Origin: Candidatus Poribacteria bacterium WGA-3G
GTDB lineage: Bacteria; Poribacteria; WGA-4E; WGA-3G
Assembly (NCBI GenBank): GCA_000406005.1
Contig: ASZN01000095.1
Span: forward strand, 5,092 to 11,033
Direction of reading: 5' to 3'
DNA length: 5,942 nucleotides
A program made the translations under genes and the position numbers. The notes beneath the pieces were generated by a model. The model was not told where the DNA came from. It made no database searches and saw only the letters and a program-made list of their open reading frames with translations. This document shows positions 1 through 5,260 of the stretch, one piece after another. Positions within the stretch are counted from its first letter, which is position 1, and each line of letters starts with the position of its first letter.

Positions 1-4
1 TCAT
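1..4 (-). CDS. First codon of a gene running off the left edge (partial)
   Basis: Only the start codon and one further base are inside the window (ATG at 4-2). The call rests on signals upstream of it: a purine-rich AAGGAGAG five bases before the ATG, and a TATAAT box about 40 bases upstream. Nothing can be said about the product. It lies downstream of the PIN-domain pair on the same strand but has its own apparent promoter, so it is probably a separate transcription unit. Confidence 0.5.
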
Positions 5-9
5 GGACT

Positions 10-17
10 CTCTCCTT
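10..17 (-). promoter_or_regulatory. Strong ribosome binding site for the edge gene
   Basis: The minus strand reads AAGGAGAG, then five bases, then ATG. This is a near-ideal Shine-Dalgarno sequence and spacing, and it is the main reason to believe a gene starts at position 4. Confidence 0.6.
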
Positions 18-40
18 CGGATTCTGAAGTTTTGTTCGGA

Positions 41-68
41 ATTATAGTAGATTTTAGAATTTTCTAAA
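41..68 (-). promoter_or_regulatory. Sigma-70-type promoter for the edge gene
   Basis: The -10 box is a perfect TATAAT (46-41). Sixteen bases upstream is TTTAGA (68-63), which matches four of the six consensus -35 bases. Transcription would start near 34-35 and give a leader of roughly 30 bases containing the AAGGAGAG site. The -35 half is weak, and the region is AT-rich, so chance matches are possible; the perfect -10 and its position ahead of a good ribosome site raise confidence. Confidence 0.5.
53..68. promoter_or_regulatory. Candidate operator palindrome over the -35 region
   Basis: TTTAGAA, two bases, TTCTAAA: a perfect inverted repeat with 7-bp arms. One arm covers the -35 hexamer and the other lies in the promoter spacer, a position where a dimeric repressor would block RNA polymerase. 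It is AT-rich and could arise by chance, and no second copy was seen in the window. Confidence 0.3.
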
Positions 69-78
69 CAGTGTTGGT

Positions 79-110
79 GGCAAGATTAGGAAAACTTGCC
101 TACCGGTGGG
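79..110. repeat. Intergenic palindromic element (REP-like hairpin)
   Basis: Arms GGCAAG (79-84) and CTTGCC (95-100) pair perfectly. After one mismatch, two more A-T pairs extend the stem inward, leaving a four-base loop. Allowing a one-base bulge the stem also extends outward (GGT at 76-78 with ACC at 102-104). Immediately beside it, positions 99-110 form a second near-palindrome centred on ACCGGT. No T-run follows on either strand, so it is a poor intrinsic terminator. Similar GC-armed hairpins recur between genes in Poribacteria-like genomes as I recall them, which is not verifiable here. Confidence 0.4.
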
Positions 111-135
111 TGACTTCTAACATCTGGTTTGGTTC

Positions 136-168
136 AATCTACAAACACGCGATTATCGCTGGTAGATT
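136..168. repeat. Nested inverted repeat downstream of the small gene
   Basis: Outer arms AATCTAC (136-142) and GTAGATT (162-168) are perfect 7-bp complements and enclose a second palindrome, GCGA-TTA-TCGC (149-159). It begins just beyond the stop codon of the 60-residue gene (176), so it may act as a 3' end structure or RNA stabiliser. There is no T-run after it on the minus strand, so it is not a classical Rho-independent terminator. Confidence 0.35.
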
Positions 169-175
169 CTCGGAT

Positions 176-358
176 CTAAGGGCCAGGCTTCTCCGGTTTC
201 TTTACCCTGATGATTGGTAAATCCACGTATTTTACGCCTTGCTTTATACGTTTTTCCTGTTTTTTCATCATGAATTCCATATACGTTTCCAAGTCGCCGA
301 AGAGGTGGACAAGGCGCGCTTTGGCATCAAGGCATTCTTTCAAAATTTCGTCGTACAT
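176..358 (-). CDS. Small protein paired with the PIN gene, candidate antitoxin (60 aa)
   Basis: A short, charged protein whose first half looks helical (MYDEILKECLDAKARL, then FGDLETYMEFMMKKQEKR) and whose tail is basic and proline-rich (RVKKPEKPGP). Its ATG overlaps the TAA of the upstream PIN gene (TAATG), and a strong GGAGGAG lies five bases before the start inside that gene, so translation is almost certainly coupled. Small proteins of similar layout (acidic start, DL motif, KQ-rich middle) commonly sit next to this type of PIN protein, and I infer an antitoxin role from that. I see no ribbon-helix-helix, AbrB or other DNA-binding fold, so it is not an assignable VapB. The reading frame is well supported; the function is not. 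Confidence 0.7.
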   Translation of the reverse strand: MYDEILKECLDAKARLVHLFGDLETYMEFMMKKQEKRIKQGVKYVDLPIIRVKKPEKPGP

Positions 359-849
359 TAGATCTCCTCCAGTATCGCCTCTGGGGTATCAATGCGGGGC
401 GGCGAATAACCCGCATCACTACAAACTTGTTCAATTTTGGGTCTTGTATGCGGATTTGCGAGGTGCGCGAAGTTCCACGTTACCAAATAGGGAATAGCAC
501 GTCTTGCTGCAACGGCTATGTGAACAGCATCCGTAAATGCAATTTGCGGAAGTGCGCCTTGATCAACTAATCGCTGCGCCAAAACTCGGTCAGCATTTTG
601 TACAATTAAAATGCTGAGACCTTCAACAGCTCGTAGTCTATTTGTTGCTTGATCTCTGTTCCCGATTGATATTTCATCAATAACATAGTCGGACAAAATG
701 AACTCAAAACGGGTATCTTGCCAAAACTCACGCGTGATTTTTTGTCGTTCTGCAGTCTCGGGAGAACGACTCGGTCTAGAAACCAGATAGCTCGGAATCG
801 TTGCGTCAATGTAAGTTAGGCGCGACTCTCCTTGGGAATTCGTCTTCAT
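358..849 (-). CDS. PIN-domain protein, VapC-like ribonuclease toxin (163 aa)
   Basis: PIN-fold proteins are Mg2+-dependent RNases, and VapC toxins cut tRNA or rRNA. The expected acidic residues are visible: D15 in TYIDATIPSYL, E59 in DYVIDEI, D107 in FTDAVHIAVAA, and the TWNFAHLAN motif near 124-132, where N126 stands at the usual fourth position. The protein ends with a PRIDTPEAILEEI tail like the 'TPEEL' tail seen in this subgroup. The length is normal for a single PIN domain. It overlaps the following 60-residue gene by one base, forming a toxin-first pair. The start is uncertain. The ATG at 849 has no good ribosome site, and homologous PIN proteins usually begin close to the TYID motif (residue 12). 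An AAGGAGAG lies inside the frame at 833-826, but the codon at the right distance from it (819-817) is CTA, which is not a normal start. Confidence 0.85.
   Translation of the reverse strand: MKTNSQGESRLTYIDATIPSYLVSRPSRSPETAERQKITREFWQDTRFEFILSDYVIDEISIGNRDQATNRLRAVEGLSILIVQNADRVLAQRLVDQGALPQIAFTDAVHIAVAARRAIPYLVTWNFAHLANPHTRPKIEQVCSDAGYSPPRIDTPEAILEEI
364..370 (-). promoter_or_regulatory. Ribosome binding site inside the PIN gene
   Basis: GGAGGAG lies five bases before the ATG at 358, within the last codons of the PIN gene. It is stronger than any site upstream of the PIN gene itself, so the second protein may be made in excess of the first, as expected for an antitoxin. Confidence 0.65.
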
Positions 850-885
850 ATCTTATATGATAACACAAGTTCTCATGAAAGGCAA
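849..885 (-). promoter_or_regulatory. Promoter of the PIN/small-protein pair
   Basis: TTGCCT (885-880) as -35, a 17-base spacer, then TATCAT (862-857) as -10, preceded by TG in the extended -10 position. The predicted transcription start is near 850, immediately before the ATG at 849, so the message would be leaderless or nearly so. The -10 box is half of an imperfect palindrome, TATCTTATATGATA (849-862, one mismatched pair), that also touches the start codon. That placement suits autoregulation by the toxin-antitoxin complex, but the element is short and AT-rich. Confidence 0.45.
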
Positions 886-981
886 GAAGTCTTCGGGAGT
901 GCAACAGGGGTGTTTAGTTTTCTCTTTTGTAGCATGATGCACGCCGCATCTGGGGTTTTTGCAAACGCTAAAATCCAATGC

Positions 982-998
982 GAAGAAAGTGTTTCTTC
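982..998. repeat. Perfect short hairpin GAAGAAA-GTG-TTTCTTC
   Basis: Seven-base-pair perfect arms (982-988 and 992-998) around a three-base loop. It is AT-rich and has no adjacent T-run on the minus strand, so it is unlikely to be a strong terminator. It may form one structured unit with the palindromes that follow it. Confidence 0.35.
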
Positions 999-1006
999 AA
1001 GTACGC

Positions 1007-1057
1007 CGCAAAACTTTTAGTTTGTGCCCCATACACGTACAGACTAGCAGTCTATGC
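1007..1057. repeat. Pair of related intergenic palindromes
   Basis: Two 21-bp imperfect palindromes lie with centres 30 bp apart (1017 and 1047). The first has core AAACT-TTT-AGTTT (1011-1023), the second AGACT-AGC-AGTCT (1041-1053). Both right arms follow AGTYTRTGC. The loops differ, and the second base pair of the cores differs in a compensatory way: A-T (1012/1022) in one, G-C (1042/1052) in the other. Related arms, an equal three-base loop and matched substitution suggest two diverged copies of one structured repeat rather than chance palindromes. I recall similar elements between genes of Poribacteria, but cannot confirm that here. Confidence 0.45.
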
Positions 1058-1162
1058 TACAACGGTTTTCAGCATATAGATGGCAGGATGGATATTGAAA
1101 ATAAGTTTCCAAACTATAAAACTAAATAGTCAGGGGGAGTGTAATGGCATAGTCATTTGATA

Positions 1163-4100
1163 CTATTTCCTTATTAACATTTTTCGGGTGGCGTTAAAAT
1201 CGCCTGCCGTGAGTGTGTAAAAATAGACACCGCTGGCGACGGGTTCACCGACCTCATTTTTTCCGTCCCAATACGCCGCACGGCTGCGGGTTTGGTAGAT
1301 GCCAGCAGGTTGATAGCCTAATGTCAACGTTCGGACCACAGTCCCATTCACGGAATGGATCGTCAAGGTAACATCAGCGGATTCAGCGAGTTGATACGGT
1401 ATCCATGTCTCTGGGTTGAACGGGTTCGGATAGTTGTGGAGTAAAGCGGTTTCTTCTGGGATGAACAGTGTTAGCAGCTGCTCAAGGTTGGCGATGCCTT
1501 GTCGGAAGGCAATGGAGCCATCATCTTCAATTTGTGCTTGTGCTATCCATGCTTGGACCATCGCAGGGGTTAGTTCTCCGTTGTTTATTGCTGCAATAAC
1601 GGAGGGTGCCGCAGCGTCGGTTGATTCACCGAGGTGTTGTGCAACAATGATGAGGTCTTGGATGTTGATTATGCCATCTCGGTTTACGTCAGTCCGTAAG
1701 TTGATAGGTGTGTCCACTCCCAAATCCTTCGCCACGAGAATAAGGTCTAAAACACTCACACGCCCATCTTGGTTAACATCCCACGGCGGTAGATCTCCGA
1801 CGGTGATGATAATTTCGGGCGGAACGGAAGGAATGATATCACCGCTGATAGCACCCAACTCAAAGTTTTCCAGTGTTATTTGGGTTTCACCATCTGCTTT
1901 TGCTTTAAATGTTACAGAGAGTAGCGTACCTGTTCCACTGACACCACTTTCGGAAATCCGTGCAGTACTGAGACCGGTTATTTTACCTGTGGTGTTATCA
2001 ATAGTGCCACCTTGAAAGAAAGTCGTTCTGCCGACTTCCTTGAGGAAATCGCCTTCGTTGACTTCAACTGCTTCAAGCACTGCTGGATCAAACGCAATAT
2101 CAAATTGCCATCCAGCTAAATCCGCAACCTCTTCTGCGTTGAGGTCAAGAGTAAATGTATCATCAACATGGATTGCAGACTTGGAGAAAACGTATCCAAC
2201 ACGCGCTTTTGTTGATACCGTTGATACGGTATACTCCGTGCCTTCTTCAAAACCGAAAAAGCCGCTCCACCCGTACGAGTGTTCCCAGTCGTCAATTACG
2301 ACTAACAAGACATTTGTTCCTTGTTTCAAAGTAACAGAGAAAAAATCATGATAGTTCCCAGCACGACGCCAAATCAGGGATTGATAAATCAACTCGCCAT
2401 TGAGCCAGATTTTACCTAGATCCCCCCACCCAAAAAACATGTTGGTGTTCTGTTCATGTGGTGACTCTAAAATAACAGAACCGTAGATAATACGATTGTC
2501 ATCTGTATTTGCTTCACTACCAATCTCATCTAACATATCAATAATGTTAGTCTCACCGGATGGTGCGATTTTTCCTTGTGTCCACAGGTTTTTTCCGACC
2601 GATTTTCCCTGTATAACACCGTTGGTTGCGACCTGTTGTTCGGTGATAGTGCCTGCACTTGCTTCTGCAAGTAAATCAGTGTTGTCATCATCAAGGCGTT
2701 CGCCTGGAACGGTGACCCATAACCAGGGGCCTTCTATTTTCGGGCCGCCTGTCGGTACCCCTGGGTTAAAAGCACGTGAAATGGTTGTTGTCTCGGGTAA
2801 CCCTGCTAAAGGTGAAAAGTCTGATATTGAATTGTGGTGGAGTCCTAACCATTTCAGATTGGTTAGTGCTGCTAATGGAGATATATCCGAGATATTATTA
2901 TCTTCAAGACTCAGCCGTGTTAAATTCGTTAAGTCCGACAAAGGCGATACATCCGAGATACCATTTGAAACAAGATACACTTCTTTTAATCCTGTTAACT
3001 TTGCCAGAGGCGCGATATCTGGTGCGTCTGCACCACAAATATTTAATCTTTCCAATTGTGTTAGACCTGAAAGAGGTAAAAGGTTTGATATTGGGCTACC
3101 CCATATCGTGATTCTCTTTAGGTTGACTAATCCTGCAAGAGGGGATAAGTCTGACATTTTGCTGCTGCCTACAAGTGCTATATCGGTTAGATTTTTTAAA
3201 TCTACAAGAGGGGATAAGTCGGTTATATCGGGATTACTGTAGATAGATAACTCTATCAAGTTGATTAATCCGGACAGCGGCGATAGGTCGGATAGCTGGT
3301 TGTAAGCCAAATCAAGTGCGTTAATGTTCTCTAATCCAGCTAAGGGTGATAAATCAGATATCTGGTTTCTCTCAAGTGTAAACCATAAAGCATTTATAGC
3401 GTACTCAAGCCCTGTCAAATCGCGAATGCTTCTATCGTTCGCAACAAGGTTATTTAACGTTGCCATCTCCTCTGCTGTAATTGAAACAACTGTAGTATCA
3501 CCCTTGCCAAGTGCTTCTGCAATTGCTGCACGAAGGTTTGGATCCGGAATGTTAACAGACTCTCCGGGGATAAGTTCTGGACGTTGCACGACTGGAGGCA
3601 GGGTGCTATCAGGGGTATTCAGGGCAGAAATCACATCGTCAAAGTTGGATGTCCACGCATCCCGTTTTACCGTGCCATTTGCCAATACCTGCAATCCGAG
3701 GTTTTGTAAACTCACATTCCCACGTATCTTTCCAAGGAACACCTCAGTTTCTAATCCGACTGCAGCTGCAGCGTCCGACGCACTTAGTGGTGCTTGAAAC
3801 GCCTCGTGGAATCGCTGAACCGGTTCAATACCGCCAAATATGTCGCCTGTCGCTTCAAGTGCCTGTCGGTAACGGTCAGTGTCCTCTTCAATAAGCGCAT
3901 CCATCACCGTTTTTTCGACATAAAGTCGCAACACGCTGTCTTTGTCAAATGGTGGGTTCTCGTTCTGTTCAACAACACTCCGTACCTCGTCTTCAAATGG
4001 CTTCATGCCTTCTGTATGACAACCGATGCAGGAGAGTCCGTTTCGGACAGTCGAGTCGCTCGTGGCCGGATTCTGAACAATCTCTGGTGGTGCGGCATCA

Positions 4101-5251
4101 AGGCGATTGCCACCGGCATCTGCCAAATAGTATGCTTGCAATCCATTCGGCAGATTGAAGATAATCTCGCCACCGTCGTGTGTAAAATTAAGCGGATGTG
4201 TAAAGATGTTCTGTGTGCCGACACTCCCTGCAAAGTCGTAACTTTTCCAATAGGCACCGTATCGAGAGCGGTGCCGTTCCACAACACGATTGTTTTTTGA
4301 GACACGGGAGTTGTTGAATCCTGCACGCCAGACGCGCCGCCCTGGCGCATTGCGGATATTTTCAACGACATTCACCTCAAGACGTGTTTCCAGCTCCCGA
4401 TCCGTTAGCGGAAGGTCCAAGATGTCGTGATACAGTGGCGGCAATGAAGCGGTTGAAAGAAACCAATCTACATGAACAAACGGCACCTCACAGTTCATTT
4501 CTTGGCGTAGGTTCGTTAGTTTTTGATGGAGCGCTGTTTGTGTCGGTGCGTCGAACGCAACCTTATATGGATATTCTGTTTCAATCAGCGTCCATCGGTT
4601 GGTCCCGATTTCCCACTCGTAGTCTCGGAGATCAATATAGAAGATCGTCGCTTCTGAATCAATAGGTTGTGGTTTGGTAACCTCGCGTCCCCAAGAGAGG
4701 CTGTTCACGAGTTTCGAGAGTGCCCGTTGATAAGCATTTAGTGTCTCCAAATCTTCGCCTGCGTTATAGAGATGTGTTGACGTAAAGTAGCGTGCGAAGG
4801 AACGATCAAACGGATCAAGAGATGCAACGTGGTTCTCAATCGTCTGCAGCATTTCTTCGGTTGTGATGAAGTCGATGTCAGTTCTGGCAAAAGCGTTCCA
4901 ATCCGGCGCGCCTACTTGAATCCATTGTCGGATCGTCTGAATCGCCGCAGGAGGCAAGGGTGGCTGCCCGAGTGGCATCCGTTTTTCTACAGCGGTCTCA
5001 ATTAGCCGTTGATAGAATACGGAGTCATCAGGGTTTCCGGGAATAACTTTCCCGGTATCAATCAATTCTTGGCTGCTTTGGATGACGAGTTCTTCGGTAT
5101 AAGGACCGTGTGGTCCGTGGCAAATGAGGCAGCTTTGCTGAAGGATAGCGGACACCTCTTGTGCAAGGTTTTCTTGTGCGTCTGCTGTTGCAAACGCTAA
5201 TCCGATGCCTATCAGGAGGACTAAAGAGAGGTATTTGCCGGTTTTCACCAT
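1163..5251 (-). CDS. Exported multidomain cytochrome c / LRR / cohesin / dockerin protein (1362 aa)
   Basis: Signal peptide at residues 1-25 (K3, K6, hydrophobic 8-20, AxA sites ATA and ADA). First haem c site CLICH (41-45), with RMPLG near 91-95 as possible Met ligand, resembling planctomycete-type cytochrome modules. Unrecognised domain about 120-405. Second haem site CIGCH (408-412). Helical stretch about 413-545. Leucine-rich repeats 567-820, ten units. Beta-rich domain about 836-1008. Cohesin-like domain about 1012-1152. Dockerin 1156-1209 with calcium loops D1158/N1160/D1162/D1169 and D1188/N1190/D1192/D1199. C-terminal YPNPFNPETWIPYQL domain 1270-1362 ending GVYFYTL...TRKMLIRK, like type A (type IX secretion) sorting or FlgD-like domains. 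The likely location is the cell surface or outside; the function is unknown. The start is ATG 5251, because it precedes the signal peptide and follows an AGGAG. GTG 5248 is an alternative with better spacing. Probably in an operon with the Uma2 gene. Confidence 0.9.
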   Translation of the reverse strand: MVKTGKYLSLVLLIGIGLAFATADAQENLAQEVSAILQQSCLICHGPHGPYTEELVIQSSQELIDTGKVIPGNPDDSVFYQRLIETAVEKRMPLGQPPLPPAAIQTIRQWIQVGAPDWNAFARTDIDFITTEEMLQTIENHVASLDPFDRSFARYFTSTHLYNAGEDLETLNAYQRALSKLVNSLSWGREVTKPQPIDSEATIFYIDLRDYEWEIGTNRWTLIETEYPYKVAFDAPTQTALHQKLTNLRQEMNCEVPFVHVDWFLSTASLPPLYHDILDLPLTDRELETRLEVNVVENIRNAPGRRVWRAGFNNSRVSKNNRVVERHRSRYGAYWKSYDFAGSVGTQNIFTHPLNFTHDGGEIIFNLPNGLQAYYLADAGGNRLDAAPPEIVQNPATSDSTVRNGLSCIGCHTEGMKPFEDEVRSVVEQNENPPFDKDSVLRLYVEKTVMDALIEEDTDRYRQALEATGDIFGGIEPVQRFHEAFQAPLSASDAAAAVGLETEVFLGKIRGNVSLQNLGLQVLANGTVKRDAWTSNFDDVISALNTPDSTLPPVVQRPELIPGESVNIPDPNLRAAIAEALGKGDTTVVSITAEEMATLNNLVANDRSIRDLTGLEYAINALWFTLERNQISDLSPLAGLENINALDLAYNQLSDLSPLSGLINLIELSIYSNPDITDLSPLVDLKNLTDIALVGSSKMSDLSPLAGLVNLKRITIWGSPISNLLPLSGLTQLERLNICGADAPDIAPLAKLTGLKEVYLVSNGISDVSPLSDLTNLTRLSLEDNNISDISPLAALTNLKWLGLHHNSISDFSPLAGLPETTTISRAFNPGVPTGGPKIEGPWLWVTVPGERLDDDNTDLLAEASAGTITEQQVATNGVIQGKSVGKNLWTQGKIAPSGETNIIDMLDEIGSEANTDDNRIIYGSVILESPHEQNTNMFFGWGDLGKIWLNGELIYQSLIWRRAGNYHDFFSVTLKQGTNVLLVVIDDWEHSYGWSGFFGFEEGTEYTVSTVSTKARVGYVFSKSAIHVDDTFTLDLNAEEVADLAGWQFDIAFDPAVLEAVEVNEGDFLKEVGRTTFFQGGTIDNTTGKITGLSTARISESGVSGTGTLLSVTFKAKADGETQITLENFELGAISGDIIPSVPPEIIITVGDLPPWDVNQDGRVSVLDLILVAKDLGVDTPINLRTDVNRDGIINIQDLIIVAQHLGESTDAAAPSVIAAINNGELTPAMVQAWIAQAQIEDDGSIAFRQGIANLEQLLTLFIPEETALLHNYPNPFNPETWIPYQLAESADVTLTIHSVNGTVVRTLTLGYQPAGIYQTRSRAAYWDGKNEVGEPVASGVYFYTLTAGDFNATRKMLIRK
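2792..3421 (-). repeat. Ten-unit leucine-rich repeat array (about 66 bp period)
   Basis: Within the large gene the motif x-I-S-D-L-S-P-L-A-G-L-x-N-L-x-x-L-x-L-x-x-N recurs. The D (or N) of the DLSPL-type anchor falls at residues 611, 633, 655, 678, 701, 723, 745, 767, 789 and 811, so the period is 22 with two 23-residue units. This is the internalin/SDS22-type spacing that forms a curved protein-binding surface. A capping segment (NIPDPNLRAAIAEAL, from about 567) precedes it. Units 5-7 are the most diverged (NLLPL, DIAPL). The array is richer in A+T than the flanking domains. Confidence 0.85.
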
Positions 5252-5255
5252 CAAT

Positions 5256-5260
5256 CTCCT
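5256..5260 (-). promoter_or_regulatory. Ribosome binding site deciding the start of the large gene
   Basis: AGGAG on the minus strand overlaps the TAG stop of the Uma2 gene (AATAGGAG). It lies four bases before ATG 5251 and seven before GTG 5248. Either start gives the same signal peptide apart from the first residue. It argues against the upstream start at 5461, which would lie deep inside the Uma2 gene. Confidence 0.65.

Larger units (their letters stand above)
850..1162. other. Non-coding interval between the large gene and the PIN gene
   Basis: About 310 bp without a credible gene on either strand. It holds the PIN promoter at its left end, a cluster of palindromes in the middle (982-1057), and an AT-rich stretch next to the end of the large gene containing weak inverted repeats (ACTAT at 1114-1118 and ATAGT at 1127-1131 on the plus strand). 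I see no convincing intrinsic terminator for the large gene, because no GC-rich stem is followed by a T-run on the minus strand. Confidence 0.6.

Noticed and set aside
606..809. A 67-codon minus-strand frame inside the PIN gene
   Set aside because: Out of frame within a gene whose catalytic motifs are intact.
982..998. The GAAGAAA hairpin as an intrinsic terminator of the large gene
   Set aside because: The stem is AT-rich, lies about 165 bases past the stop codon and is not followed by a T-run on the minus strand.
832..1020. A 62-codon plus-strand frame between the PIN gene and the large gene
   Set aside because: It begins at a TTG inside the PIN gene, has no ribosome site and runs across the palindrome cluster; the translation looks random.
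1434..2015. A 193-codon plus-strand open frame opposite the cohesin, dockerin and C-terminal region
   Set aside because: Antisense to well-supported domains, low-complexity Ser/Pro-rich translation, and no ribosome site or recognisable motif.
2496..3242. A 248-codon open frame on the plus strand opposite the leucine-rich repeats
   Set aside because: It is antisense to the repeat array. Its repeated ARGDKSDI-like pattern is simply the complement of the DLSPLAGL codons, so its length is a by-product of repetition.
2792..3421. The 66-bp periodicity as a CRISPR array or non-coding tandem repeat
   Set aside because: The period is 22 codons in frame with a classical leucine-rich repeat, and units vary throughout instead of alternating identical repeats with unique spacers.
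4003..4371. A 122-codon minus-strand frame overlapping the cytochrome part of the large gene
   Set aside because: Out of frame inside a gene with clear domains, and no recognisable motif.
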